A DNA stretch of 64,000 nucleotides from Clostridium folliculivorans (GCF_024341905.1 NZ_BQXY01000013.1:1-64000); one strand, 5' to 3'. Shown: positions 42,801-52,027, counted from the first letter of the stretch. Program-made: numbers and translations. Notes: generated from the sequence alone by a model not told the origin.

Positions 42801-44206
42801 TGGATAAGTATATAGTAGAAATATTGACTGCAGCCTTATCCCTTGCTCTTTTAGTAACAAATTTATTGCTTCCAAAATTAAAAGAAAAACTAGTATTTTT
42901 TACTGCAATAAGTCTTTTTATAATTTTAATGATATCATTGTTCATTGGAAGTAATGGACAGATTTCTTTTGGAGGAGCTTATATTTTTGATTCTTTTAGC
43001 GTTTTTTTTAAACAGTTGTTTTTGATTGCTGCGATTTTAACTATAGTACTATCTAAAGATCAACTAATTTCCAGAAAGGGCGAGTTTTATGCTTTAATTG
43101 TTTCTGCACTTTTGGGAATGATGATTATGGTATCCTCTGGAGAGTTAATTACTATTTATATAGGGCTAGAACTAATGACAATTTCTTTTTGTATTCTAAT
43201 TGCTTTTGATGATAATGAAAGATCAAAAGAGGCAAGCTTAAAATATATTATTTTAGGAGCAGTTTCTTCAGCAGTTTTTTTGTATGGGTTAAGTTTAATT
43301 TATGGAGTAACACAGACTACAATTATCAAAGAAATCGGAGAAGTGTTATCAAAGGGTCAGTTTACACCATTAGAAATACTAGGAATGATATTTTTGATTG
43401 CAGGATTTGCGTTCAAAATTGCTATAGTTCCTTTTCATATGTGGGCTCCAGATATTTACGAAGGAGCGCCTACTTCAATCACTGCATTTTTAGCAGTTGC
43501 ATCAAAAGCAGCTGGTTTGGCTGTTTTTCTAAGAATATTTATGAATGGGATGTCATCTGTTTCAGGTTATTGGATAGAACTTGTTATAGTGTTGAGTATA
43601 TTAACTTTAATATTAGGAAATCTAGTTGCAATTCCTCAGACCAATATAAAAAGATTGCTAGCATACTCAAGTATTGCTCAAGCAGGATACTTTTTATTAG
43701 GAATTATAGCCAATTCGGATATCGGGGTGGCAGCTATTTTGCTTTATAGTGTAGTTTATCTATTTGCCAATATAGGAGCTTTTGGAGTTGTAATTGCTGT
43801 TTCAAAGGCAACACAGAGTACTGAAATAAAAGATTATGCACACTTGGCTAGAAAGTCTCCATTCCTAGCTGCAGTAATGCTTATTTCATTACTTTCCCTA
43901 GCAGGAATTCCACCATTAGCTGGATTTGTAGGCAAATTCTATTTGTTCTTATCAATAATACAAAAAGGTCAATTGTGGTTGGCATTTTTAAGTATTGGTA
44001 TGAGTGTAGTATCTGTATATTATTATCTTAAAATTGTGAAAGTAATGTACTTTGGAGATGAATCTAAAAACATTCAATCAATTAAGATATCTGTAAGTAC
44101 AAAATTAGTATTGACGTTATCTATGATACTACTCGTGATATTTGGAATCTATCCAACTCAATTGATTAATTTAGTGATGGAGATTTCAAAAAACTTTTTA
44201 TCATGA
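42800..44206 (+). CDS. nuoN: NADH-quinone oxidoreductase subunit N (antiporter-like)
   Basis: 468 residues, about 14 helices. TIYIGLELMTISFCILIAF has the key Glu; FHMWAPDIYEGAPTSITAFL the conserved loop. Last gene of nuoABCDHIJKLMN. There is no nuoE, nuoF or nuoG after it, so the assembled enzyme lacks the NADH-oxidising arm and must take electrons from another donor such as reduced ferredoxin. A terminator follows 20 bp later. Confidence 0.95.
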   Translation: MDKYIVEILTAALSLALLVTNLLLPKLKEKLVFFTAISLFIILMISLFIGSNGQISFGGAYIFDSFSVFFKQLFLIAAILTIVLSKDQLISRKGEFYALIVSALLGMMIMVSSGELITIYIGLELMTISFCILIAFDDNERSKEASLKYIILGAVSSAVFLYGLSLIYGVTQTTIIKEIGEVLSKGQFTPLEILGMIFLIAGFAFKIAIVPFHMWAPDIYEGAPTSITAFLAVASKAAGLAVFLRIFMNGMSSVSGYWIELVIVLSILTLILGNLVAIPQTNIKRLLAYSSIAQAGYFLLGIIANSDIGVAAILLYSVVYLFANIGAFGVVIAVSKATQSTEIKDYAHLARKSPFLAAVMLISLLSLAGIPPLAGFVGKFYLFLSIIQKGQLWLAFLSIGMSVVSVYYYLKIVKVMYFGDESKNIQSIKISVSTKLVLTLSMILLVIFGIYPTQLINLVMEISKNFLS

Positions 44207-44225
44207 TATTCATATATATTATTAG

Positions 44226-44254
44226 AGCTCTCCAGTTTTGGAGGGCTTTAATAT
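44226..44254 (+). terminator. Terminator of the nuo operon
   Basis: AGCTCTCCA pairs with TTGGAGGGCT (one bulge), followed by TTTAAT. Confidence 0.7.
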
Positions 44255-44344
44255 TAAAAAAAATTAAGTGGTTTCACATGAAATTCATAACTTTATGTTA
44301 AATTATGAATATATAAATAATAACAAGTTAAGCGAGGTTAAGCC

Positions 44345-45034
44345 ATGAATAATAATATTTTAATTATTGAAGATGAGGAAAATGTATTGAATGTTTTAAA
44401 AGCCTATATAGAAAAGGCAGGATATAATGTTTATGGAACCACAAGAGGCTTAAAAGGGATTGAATTGTTTAAATCAAATGATTTTAAATTGATAATTCTT
44501 GATTTAATGCTACCTGATATAAGTGGAGAGGAGGTCTGTAGAATAATAAGAGAAACTTCGAACGTGCATATATTTATGCTTACTGCTAAAGGTAGCTTAG
44601 ATAATAAAATTGATGGCTTAGAGATAGGAGCAGATGAATATCTAGTAAAACCTTTTAGTCCAAGAGAGCTAACTGCGAGAGTAAATGCTCTTTTTAGAAG
44701 AATTTCTTATGAAAATAATAACTCAAGTTTGTGCTTTAGTGATGGAAATTTAGTTGTTGATTACGAAAAAAGATCTGTTAAGTTAAAAGGTGAAGAAGTT
44801 CCTTTGACATCAAATGAATTTGATATACTGTATGCATTAATTATTAATCAAGGAAAGGTATTATCAAGAGAGCAACTAATTCAGAAAATTGGTGGTATAG
44901 ACTTTGAAGGATATGACAGAACAATAGATGTTCATATAAAAAATATACGTAAAAAAATTGAGGAAGATACAAGAAAACCTAAATATATCATAACTGTAGT
45001 TAAGGTTGGTTACAAGTTTGGTGGTGATAATTAG
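44345..45034 (+). CDS. OmpR/PhoB-family response regulator
   Basis: 229 residues. Receiver domain with IIEDEE, phosphoacceptor Asp in LIILDLMLPDISGEE (about residue 53), a Thr switch in FMLTAK and Lys in YLVKPFSPREL. The C-terminal winged helix (about 130-227) has the PhoB-type recognition region GKVLSREQLIQKI..DRTIDVHIKNIRKKIE. It is followed with one-base overlap by its kinase. The family binds 11-bp-spaced direct repeats, and such arrays precede many genes of this island, so it is the best candidate for their regulator. Confidence 0.94.
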   Translation: MNNNILIIEDEENVLNVLKAYIEKAGYNVYGTTRGLKGIELFKSNDFKLIILDLMLPDISGEEVCRIIRETSNVHIFMLTAKGSLDNKIDGLEIGADEYLVKPFSPRELTARVNALFRRISYENNNSSLCFSDGNLVVDYEKRSVKLKGEEVPLTSNEFDILYALIINQGKVLSREQLIQKIGGIDFEGYDRTIDVHIKNIRKKIEEDTRKPKYIITVVKVGYKFGGDN

Positions 45035-46407
45035 TGAAAAGTATAAGAAGAAAACTTAGTATTATGTTTTTTATTTGTTCACTTGCAGCAATATTACTAA
45101 TAACAATGTTTGTGAATTTAACTATAACAAAAAAATTTGATGACTACATGGTAGATACCCAAAATAAAAGATATGAAAGAATTGTAGCATACTTCCAAGA
45201 AGTATATAAGAGAGAAGGAAAGTGGGATGAAGACTCTGGCGTTGAAATGATGCATGAGGCCTATATGGGCAATTATTGCTTAACCCTTCTTGATAGCAGC
45301 GAAAAAACTGTATGGGGAATGAATGCTAATGATATTAAAAACAATATACATTTAAATACAATGCTTGTAAAGGATTCTGGTGTTTATACATCCAAGAGAT
45401 TTCCAATAAAGGTAAATAGTAAAGTAGTAGGATATGTAGACATAGGTCAGTATTCATCAGTGCTCTTATCAGAAGAAGATGTTAATTTTAAGCTATCAAT
45501 AAATCAAAGTATTATTGCTAGTGGTTTAATAACCATGATAATTATAATTGTTATAAGTCTCTATTTTTCAAAGCAGTTTTCAAAACCTATTAAGGAGGTT
45601 GCAAATATGTCTGTGAGTTTATCTAAGGGAAATTTTGATACCAAGTCTGTCACAAAGAGTAATATAAAGGAATTAGAGAACTTAAGGAGTAGTGTAAATA
45701 TATTAGCGGAAAAGTTGAAGCAACAAGATATGCTTAGGAAGCGTTTGGTATCTGATATATCTCATGAAATAAGAACCCCGCTAAATGTACTGCAAAACAA
45801 TTTAGAAGCCATGATTGATGGAGTTTTTGAAGTTACAGATGATAGACTTAGATATTTAAATGATGAAGTTATTAGATTTGGTAAACTCTTAAATAATCTA
45901 GATTTGCTTAAAAATTTTGAGGCTGAAAGTACAAAAATTAATTTTGAAATTGTAGATTTGCATAAATTGTTAAAAAGTGTATGTGAAGACTTTTATATGA
46001 AAGCAAAAAATCAAGGAATTGACCTCCAATATACTATTCAGAAAAATCAAGAATATTATATAACTGGGGATAAAGATAAGTTAAGACAGGTATTTATAAA
46101 CATAATTTCAAATGCCATTAAATTTTCTAAAGATAGTGGGAACATAGATGTAAATATGTATACTAGAGATAAAAAAGCTGTTGTAGAGATTACGGATAAT
46201 GGAATTGGAATAAAAGAAGAAGATTTACCCTTTATATTTGAAAGATTATATAGAGGTGATAAAAGTAGAAATGAAATTGAGGGTAGTGGTTTAGGATTGA
46301 CTATTGTTAAAAACATATTAGATCTACATTTAGCAACCATAGAAGTTGATAGTAAAGAAAATGAAGGAACTAAATTTACTATTTATTTTGATAAAGTTAT
46401 TGTTTAA
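45034..46407 (+). CDS. Sensor histidine kinase
   Basis: 457 residues from a GTG overlapping the regulator stop (TAGTG). Membrane segments near 8-28 and 157-180 flank an extracellular sensor of about 125 residues. HAMP (about 180-232), then the phosphoacceptor His in DISHEIRTPLNVL (about residue 247). ATP-binding domain: N box NIISNAIKFSKDSG, G1 DNGIGIKEEDLPF, G2 GSGLGLTIVKN. The stimulus is unknown; the target genes (copper, quinone, complex I, thiol proteins) suggest an envelope redox or metal cue. Confidence 0.94.
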   Translation: MKSIRRKLSIMFFICSLAAILLITMFVNLTITKKFDDYMVDTQNKRYERIVAYFQEVYKREGKWDEDSGVEMMHEAYMGNYCLTLLDSSEKTVWGMNANDIKNNIHLNTMLVKDSGVYTSKRFPIKVNSKVVGYVDIGQYSSVLLSEEDVNFKLSINQSIIASGLITMIIIIVISLYFSKQFSKPIKEVANMSVSLSKGNFDTKSVTKSNIKELENLRSSVNILAEKLKQQDMLRKRLVSDISHEIRTPLNVLQNNLEAMIDGVFEVTDDRLRYLNDEVIRFGKLLNNLDLLKNFEAESTKINFEIVDLHKLLKSVCEDFYMKAKNQGIDLQYTIQKNQEYYITGDKDKLRQVFINIISNAIKFSKDSGNIDVNMYTRDKKAVVEITDNGIGIKEEDLPFIFERLYRGDKSRNEIEGSGLGLTIVKNILDLHLATIEVDSKENEGTKFTIYFDKVIV

Positions 46408-46494
46408 AGAATAAAGTTAATGTACATATGTGCTAGAAAAAGATAAACATACTTATTTAATGATATAAATATAATTGTTGATGGAGGTATAAAA

Positions 46495-46710
46495 GTGATA
46501 CAAATAAAATTATGTGAACATAATAGTTCTACTACAGATGAAATTATAAATAAGCTTAAGGGGAATTTTAGTGATGTTAGTATAGTAAGGGAATCTTGCT
46601 TAGGTCAATGTGGAGCATGTGCAGATAGTTCTTTTGTTTTAATAAATAATGAAGTAGTTAAGTATAGTGATGCAGAAGATTTAATTAATAAAATAAAAGA
46701 CCTATTATAG
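46495..46710 (+). CDS. Small DUF1450/YuzB-like protein with CxxxCGxC motif
   Basis: 71 residues, GTG start with GGAGG upstream. The thioredoxin-like small fold with ESCLGQCGACADSSFVLINNEVVK and a C-terminal helix (DAEDLINKIKDLL) matches the YuzB/2Fe-2S-like small protein pattern. It may bind an Fe-S cluster or a metal. It follows the two-component genes by 87 bp; function not known. Confidence 0.7.
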   Translation: MIQIKLCEHNSSTTDEIINKLKGNFSDVSIVRESCLGQCGACADSSFVLINNEVVKYSDAEDLINKIKDLL

Positions 46711-46824
46711 TAGACTATAGGTAAATTAAAGAAAACAATCAAAAGAACTTAAAATGAATTTGCTTTTTAGCAACGTGTTTTTTTCATCAATACTGCAATA
46801 GGCTTATTATAAATTTAAGCGAAT

Positions 46825-46865
46825 CTTCATAACAACTTCATAATACCTTCATAACAACTTTATAA
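46825..46865 (+). promoter_or_regulatory. Four 11-bp direct repeats upstream of the YHS gene
   Basis: CTTCATAA at 46825, 46836 and 46847, and CTTTATAA at 46858: exact 11-bp period. A TATAGTATA stretch (-10-like) follows at 46874-46882. Confidence 0.68.
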
Positions 46866-46928
46866 AAATTAGTTATAGTATATTCAAAGAAAGATAAGCT
46901 ACAAATTTAAAATGAAGGAGAACTTAAT

Positions 46929-47261
46929 ATGGAGTTTTTAGCTAATAATTGGATATATATGTTGGTTACAGTAATAATGGTTTTTGTGATGGTTAAAAGA
47001 GGCGGATGTTGCGGTGGTCATTCTCATGAAAATGAATCTGAAAACGGTGATTCTCATGGAGGAGGATGTTGTGGAGGTAGTTCAAATCATAATCACAGTG
47101 ATGGAAGTAATAAACAGATTGATCAATCAAACCTAGTTAAAGATCCGATATGTGGAATGATGGTGAATCCAGAAACTGCAATAAAGCAAATAATTGATGG
47201 TCAAACCTATTACTTCTGTAGCGAGGGATGTAGAAGAGAATTTATTCGAAAGCAAAGTTAA
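46929..47261 (+). CDS. Membrane-anchored His/Cys-rich YHS-domain protein
   Basis: 110 residues. An N-terminal membrane helix (about 5-22) is followed by a metal-ligand-rich linker (GGCCGGHSHENES, HGGGCCGGSSNHNHSDG) and a C-terminal YHS/TRASH domain (DPICGMMVNPETAIKQI, then YYFCSEGCRREF) with the usual Cys set. Comparable YHS modules sit at the N-terminus of copper ATPases and deliver or sense copper. Here it stands alone, upstream of CsoR, CopA and CopZ, with its own repeat array. Confidence 0.85.
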   Translation: MEFLANNWIYMLVTVIMVFVMVKRGGCCGGHSHENESENGDSHGGGCCGGSSNHNHSDGSNKQIDQSNLVKDPICGMMVNPETAIKQIIDGQTYYFCSEGCRREFIRKQS

Positions 47262-47333
47262 ATAAAGAATTTAAGTAAGAAAGTAATATTTTTAATAATT
47301 ATAACTCCCTTTAAATGGGGGGGAGGGGGAATC

Positions 47334-47599
47334 ATGAATGAAGAACAAAAAAAGTATTGGAATTATTAGAAGTTGCCAAAGGGCAAATTGATGGGCTTAT
47401 TAAAATAATAGAAGAGGAAAAATACTGTGTAAGTGTTTCTAATCAGACTATTGATGTACAAGATCTTCTTAAGAAAGCTAATTTACTTGTTTTAAGGCAG
47501 AACATACAGCATTGTGTTAAAGATGTTGTTTTAAATGATAGAGTTGAAAAGAAATTAGATGAAATAATGGATATTTTAGAGAAATTTATTGAAAAGTGA
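47334..47599 (+). CDS. CsoR/RcnR-family metal-responsive repressor, frameshifted in a poly-A run
   Basis: The family core starts VLELLEVAKGQIDGLIKII and shows EEEKYCVSVSNQ and RQNIQHCVKDV. The natural start is ATG 47334 with a GGGGGAGGGGG site (MNEEQKK...), but the A run at 47347-47353 has seven A where eight would keep the frame; as written the frame stops at 47368. A short version from TTG 47357 lacks a ribosome site. In the C-H-C copper set, the His four residues before the second Cys is Asn, so copper sensing is doubtful. It precedes copA. Could be sequencing error, slippage or a true loss. Confidence 0.75.
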
Positions 47600-47745
47600 T
47601 TTGTAAAAAGAAGTTATTAGACTTATAAGAAATTAAAATGCAAAAAGCTTAAAAATAACAAGCATAAATATGTCCAAATATTATGATTTATTAAATAAAG
47701 CATATTAAAACAATAATTCTAAATAATAAAAAAGAGGTGTGCACT

Positions 47746-50202
47746 TTGGAAAAAAGTTTAAAAATAGAAGGAATGACTTGTGCATCTTGTGCCAAAGCTG
47801 TAGAAAGAGCTTCTAAAAAGTTACAAGGTGTTGTTGAAGCAAACGTAAATTTTGCTACTGAAAAGCTGAGTGTAAGGTTTGATGAATCAAAAGTGTCTAT
47901 AACAGATATTCAAGCTGCTGTTGAAAAAGCAGGGTATAAGGCTGTAATCGAGGCTACCAGTAAAACTTTTAAGATAGAAGGAATGACTTGTGCTGCATGT
48001 GCAAAAAACATTGAAAGAGTAACTAGAAAACTTGATGGTGTAATTGAATCTAATGTGAATTTTGCAACAGAAAATTTAAGCATAAACTATGAACCATCAA
48101 AGCTTAGAGTCTCTGATATAAAAAAGGCTGTAGAAAAGGCTGGATATAAAGCTCTTGACAAGGAAGTTTCAGTTGATGAAGATAAGGAAAAGAAAGAGAA
48201 AGAAATAAAGCTATTATGGAAAAAGTTTATTATTTCCGCCATCTTTACAGTGCCACTTCTTGCCATTGCCATGGGGCATATGTTAGGCGACAAGTTTGGG
48301 TATAGTCTTCCAGAAATGATTGATCCTATGATGAATCCTAAAAACTTTGGAATAGTTCAGTTGGCTTTAGTAATACCAGTCATAATTGCAGGAAATAGAT
48401 TTTTTAGAGTTGGTTTTAAATCTCTAGTAAGAAAAAGTCCTAATATGGACTCCTTAATAGCAATGGGCACTTCAGCAGCATTTTTATACGGAATCTTTGC
48501 AGTAGCACAGATTTATAGAGGTAATACTGAATATACAAAAGATTTATACTTTGAATCTGCGGGAGTAATTATAACCCTAATAACCTTAGGTAAATATTTA
48601 GAAGCAGTAACAAAAGGAAAGACTTCTGAAGCTATTAAAAAGCTTATGGGGCTTGTACCTAAAACAGCAATAATAATAAAAGATGGAAAAGAGATAGAAA
48701 TCTCAATAGACGAAGTTGAAGTAGGAGACCTCATACTTGTTAAGCCTGGTGAAAAAATGCCTGTAGACGGAGAAGTAGTTGAAGGAATGACTTCTGTAGA
48801 TGAATCTATGCTTACAGGAGAAAGTATACCTGTAGAAAAGAATATTGGTGACAAGATAATTGGTGCAAGCATCAATAAAAATGGTTCTATAAAATACAGG
48901 GCTACTAGAGTTGGTAAAGACACTGCATTAGCTCAAATTATAAAGCTTGTTGAAGATGCACAAGGATCCAAAGCCCCAATTGCAAAATTAGCAGATGTAA
49001 TTTCAGGTTATTTTGTTCCTGTAGTTATGTCAATTGCTATTCTTTCAGCATTAGCATGGTACTTTATTGGTGGTCAAACTTCAGTATTTGCACTTACTAT
49101 ATTTATATCGGTTCTTGTGATAGCATGCCCATGTGCTTTAGGACTTGCAACTCCAACTGCAATAATGGTTGGGACTGGTAAAGGGGCGGAATATGGAGTC
49201 TTAATAAAGAGTGGAGTAGCGTTAGAAACTGCTCATAAGGTGAAGACTATCGTATTTGATAAAACAGGTACTATAACAGAAGGAAAACCAAAGGTTACAA
49301 ATGTAGTTGTTACAGGAAACATATCAGAAGATGATTTACTCCAACTAGCAGCATCTGCAGAAAAAGGTTCCGAGCATCCACTTGGAGAAGCTATAGTAAA
49401 AGGTGCGGAGGAGAAGAATTTAGAACTTAAGAATTTAGACTTTTTCAAAGCAATACCTGGATATGGAATTGAAGTGAAGATTGATGATAAAGATATACTA
49501 CTAGGTAATAGAAAGCTTATGGTAGAAAGAAATATCTCATTAGAAAACTTGGAGGAAACTTCGCATACCCTTGCAAACGAAGGCAAGACACCAATGTATA
49601 TAGCAATTGAGAAAAATATAGCTGGAATCATTGCTGTTGCTGATACTGTGAAAGAAAACAGCAAAAAGGCAATTGAAGAGCTTCACAAAATGGGGATAGA
49701 AGTAGCGATGATTACAGGGGATAACAAAAGAACTGCTGAAGCTATAGCTAAACAAGTTGGAATAGATAGGATATTAGCTGAAGTTCTTCCGCAGGATAAG
49801 GCCAATGAGGTTAAGAAACTTCAATCAGAAGGAAAGAAGGTTGCAATGGTTGGAGATGGTATAAATGATGCTCCAGCTCTAGCTCAAGCAGATATAGGTA
49901 TTGCTATAGGTTCTGGTACAGACGTTGCAATGGAATCGGCAGACATAGTTCTTATGAGAAGTGACCTAATGGATGTACCAACTGCAATTCAATTGAGTAA
50001 AAAGACCATAACAAATATTAAAGAAAATTTATTTTGGGCTTTTGGGTACAATACTCTAGGAATACCTGTTGCTATGGGAATCTTATATATTTTTGGAGGA
50101 CCTCTCTTAAATCCTATTATAGCAGCTGCAGCCATGAGTTTTAGTTCAGTATCTGTTTTATTAAATGCATTAAGATTAAAAGGGTTTAAACCAGCAAAAT
50201 AG
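47746..50202 (+). CDS. copA: Copper-exporting P1B-type ATPase
   Basis: 818 residues. Two HMA domains with GMTCASC and GMTCAAC; eight membrane helices with the ion-selecting CPC in VIACPCALGLATP; phosphorylation site DKTGTITEG; SEHPLG in the nucleotide-binding domain; hinge GDGINDAPALAQAD. It pumps Cu(I) out of the cytosol. I chose TTG 47746 (AGAGG 8 nt upstream) over the GTG at 47737 that overlaps the site. Followed 62 bp later by the chaperone copZ and preceded by the frameshifted CsoR-type gene. Confidence 0.95.
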   Translation: MEKSLKIEGMTCASCAKAVERASKKLQGVVEANVNFATEKLSVRFDESKVSITDIQAAVEKAGYKAVIEATSKTFKIEGMTCAACAKNIERVTRKLDGVIESNVNFATENLSINYEPSKLRVSDIKKAVEKAGYKALDKEVSVDEDKEKKEKEIKLLWKKFIISAIFTVPLLAIAMGHMLGDKFGYSLPEMIDPMMNPKNFGIVQLALVIPVIIAGNRFFRVGFKSLVRKSPNMDSLIAMGTSAAFLYGIFAVAQIYRGNTEYTKDLYFESAGVIITLITLGKYLEAVTKGKTSEAIKKLMGLVPKTAIIIKDGKEIEISIDEVEVGDLILVKPGEKMPVDGEVVEGMTSVDESMLTGESIPVEKNIGDKIIGASINKNGSIKYRATRVGKDTALAQIIKLVEDAQGSKAPIAKLADVISGYFVPVVMSIAILSALAWYFIGGQTSVFALTIFISVLVIACPCALGLATPTAIMVGTGKGAEYGVLIKSGVALETAHKVKTIVFDKTGTITEGKPKVTNVVVTGNISEDDLLQLAASAEKGSEHPLGEAIVKGAEEKNLELKNLDFFKAIPGYGIEVKIDDKDILLGNRKLMVERNISLENLEETSHTLANEGKTPMYIAIEKNIAGIIAVADTVKENSKKAIEELHKMGIEVAMITGDNKRTAEAIAKQVGIDRILAEVLPQDKANEVKKLQSEGKKVAMVGDGINDAPALAQADIGIAIGSGTDVAMESADIVLMRSDLMDVPTAIQLSKKTITNIKENLFWAFGYNTLGIPVAMGILYIFGGPLLNPIIAAAAMSFSSVSVLLNALRLKGFKPAK

Positions 50203-50264
50203 TTATACTACATGATAAATATTTAAACAGTCATATAATTTTTTCAAAACAAGGAGGAATAAAA

Positions 50265-50480
50265 ATGAAAAAGAAAATATTAGTTGAGGGAATGAGTTGT
50301 GGTCACTGCGTTAGCCATGTTAAGGAGGCCTTAAGCGGACTTAATGGAGTAACCGGTGTTGATATTAATTTAACTGCTAAGACAGCAATACTTGAAGCAA
50401 TAGAGGATATAAATGATCAGGAAATAAAATCAGCTATTGACGAAGCAGGATATGATGTTGTTGGAATAGAAAATCTATAG
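50265..50480 (+). CDS. copZ: Copper chaperone, HMA domain
   Basis: 71 residues, a single heavy-metal-associated domain with GMSCGHCVSHVKEAL near residues 9-23. It passes Cu(I) to the HMA domains of CopA. AAGGAGG ribosome site. Terminator 30 bp after the stop. Confidence 0.93.
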   Translation: MKKKILVEGMSCGHCVSHVKEALSGLNGVTGVDINLTAKTAILEAIEDINDQEIKSAIDEAGYDVVGIENL

Positions 50481-50510
50481 TTAAATAGTGAATTAGTTTA
50501 ACAGTCAAAT

Positions 50511-50552
50511 AAAAGGTCATTAGGTAATAATTATTACTCGATGACCTTTTTG
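50511..50552. terminator. Bidirectional terminator
   Basis: AAAAGGTCAT...ATGACCTTTT with an inner GTAATAATTATTAC, between convergent copZ and the next reverse gene. Confidence 0.85.
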
Positions 50553-50575
50553 TTGTTTGAAATTGTTGAGTTAAT

Positions 50576-51826
50576 TTACTTACAAATCTTAAATAATATA
50601 TTATAGTCACAACCAAACTTACAAATACTATCACAGTGCTTATATAAGTCAGAAAAAAGTAAGTATTTAAAAGAAACATAATCCTTATCTCTTAGCGAAG
50701 GGCGTGTAAGTTGTGCAATTATTTCTTTTTCTCTAGAATCTGGAGCCACCAGAAAAAAGTTATATCGTCTATCCCCAAGAGATGCAGCTAAATCGCTAAG
50801 TCGAAGTATACCAGAATAGATGGAAGTGCTTTTTTCAATTTCAAAAGCACATTCAATTTGATTGGTATTCTTTTTCAACCAAATAACATCTATCAAGGAA
50901 ACTGTTTTATTAACATCTGAATTAAGATTCAACTCTGGTAGATTAGATATAGTTAGAAAGCTTAGGCTTTTACCATCCATGGTTTTATTTCTATCGTTGT
51001 TTGCTACAAAGACATCATATCCTAAACTATTACCAATCTCAGTTAGCAAAAACTGCATCTTCAGATGCTCATTTTCCTGTTTGAGGTCTTTTTCTATTTC
51101 TTCATGTCGTTTTTTAACAACAGCTTCAAGTTTCTTTTTTTCAAAGGTTAATGCAGTTTCCCAATTTTCGGAGATTGCGATTTTGCCTATGCCAATATCA
51201 AATAGAAGACCACAGAAGGCACCTAAATCTTTCGAAAGGTACGAAATAAAATCTTCGTTAACCTTCAATATAGTTTCTCTCATGGATAGGTAATCAGGCC
51301 AAGAACCAAGTTTCTTTTTTTCATTGAAAAGTGCATTGAATCCACTTACAATAGCAGTGTTAAAAGGTGGAATAACTGTAGGATGAAGAAAATATAAAAT
51401 ATTAGCAACAGCTGGTCCAAGTCCTTTTATATTGCAATTATCCAATTTTATAATTTCTCTTATAATCTTATCTTCATTATTTGCTAACAAACAATTTTCA
51501 AGAAATTCTCCGAAAGCCATTTTGTTATTTTCATTTTCATAAATGTCTGGTATTCTTAACTTTGGTTTCCAATAAAAAGGATGGGCAGCTCCCATAAAGA
51601 CTTGCTTTTGTTCGGTAATACAATTTAGAACAAATTCTAGTGGTGAGCCTTTAAAATCTGTTCCGAAGGTATTATTCTTTATTGAATTAATAGTATTGAT
51701 TACACCGCGTCGAATTGTTCTAAAAGCTTTTAAACGAGTGTTGTTATCAATAAACCAACTATTATAAACTGACTCACAATCTTGCTTGTATACTTGTATT
51801 AAATCAATGAAGTTTGAAGTTATCAA
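50576..51826 (-). CDS. HhH plus PD-(D/E)XK-like protein, candidate restriction/defence nuclease
   Basis: 416 residues, family not named with confidence. The N-terminal half contains a helix-hairpin-helix-like GLGPAVANILYFLHP followed by PPFNTAIVSGFNAL (135-166). Residues 225-260 form a charged coiled coil. The C-terminal part has LIDVIWLKKNTNQIECAFEI: Asp313 and Glu329-x-Glu331-Lys332 on adjacent strands, then STSIYSGILRLSDL, as in restriction-type nucleases. TTG start with AAGGTG upstream. It stands alone on the strand opposite to its copper neighbours, as defence cargo often does. Active target unknown. Confidence 0.65.
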   Translation of the reverse strand: MITSNFIDLIQVYKQDCESVYNSWFIDNNTRLKAFRTIRRGVINTINSIKNNTFGTDFKGSPLEFVLNCITEQKQVFMGAAHPFYWKPKLRIPDIYENENNKMAFGEFLENCLLANNEDKIIREIIKLDNCNIKGLGPAVANILYFLHPTVIPPFNTAIVSGFNALFNEKKKLGSWPDYLSMRETILKVNEDFISYLSKDLGAFCGLLFDIGIGKIAISENWETALTFEKKKLEAVVKKRHEEIEKDLKQENEHLKMQFLLTEIGNSLGYDVFVANNDRNKTMDGKSLSFLTISNLPELNLNSDVNKTVSLIDVIWLKKNTNQIECAFEIEKSTSIYSGILRLSDLAASLGDRRYNFFLVAPDSREKEIIAQLTRPSLRDKDYVSFKYLLFSDLYKHCDSICKFGCDYNILFKICK

Positions 51827-52027
51827 TATTATAGCACCTTCTTATTATAAATTTATGTGTAAATATAGAATATAAGTTCTATATATAACTAATAATCCCT
51901 TTTTTAATGTAATAAATAATGGAAATAAAATTAATTATTTTAAAAGAGTATTGGAAAATATTCAGAGAATTGTCTTCCGTGATTACAACTATAATTTAAG
52001 TTTAAGGTTATAAAAAATACTAAAATC

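Noticed and set aside
43441..43749. 102-codon forward frame inside nuoN
   Set aside because: It is a shifted frame of a clearly conserved complex I gene, with no ribosome site and an implausible composition.
44272..44310. Autoregulatory 11-bp array before the response regulator
   Set aside because: ATTCATAA and related words are present and form a loose palindrome, but the 11-bp phase does not hold over more than a partial match.
47664..47680. ATGTCCAAATATT as a fourth copy of the TGTCCAATA end repeat
   Set aside because: It has an extra A and lies 32 kb away near copA; one such near match is expected by chance.
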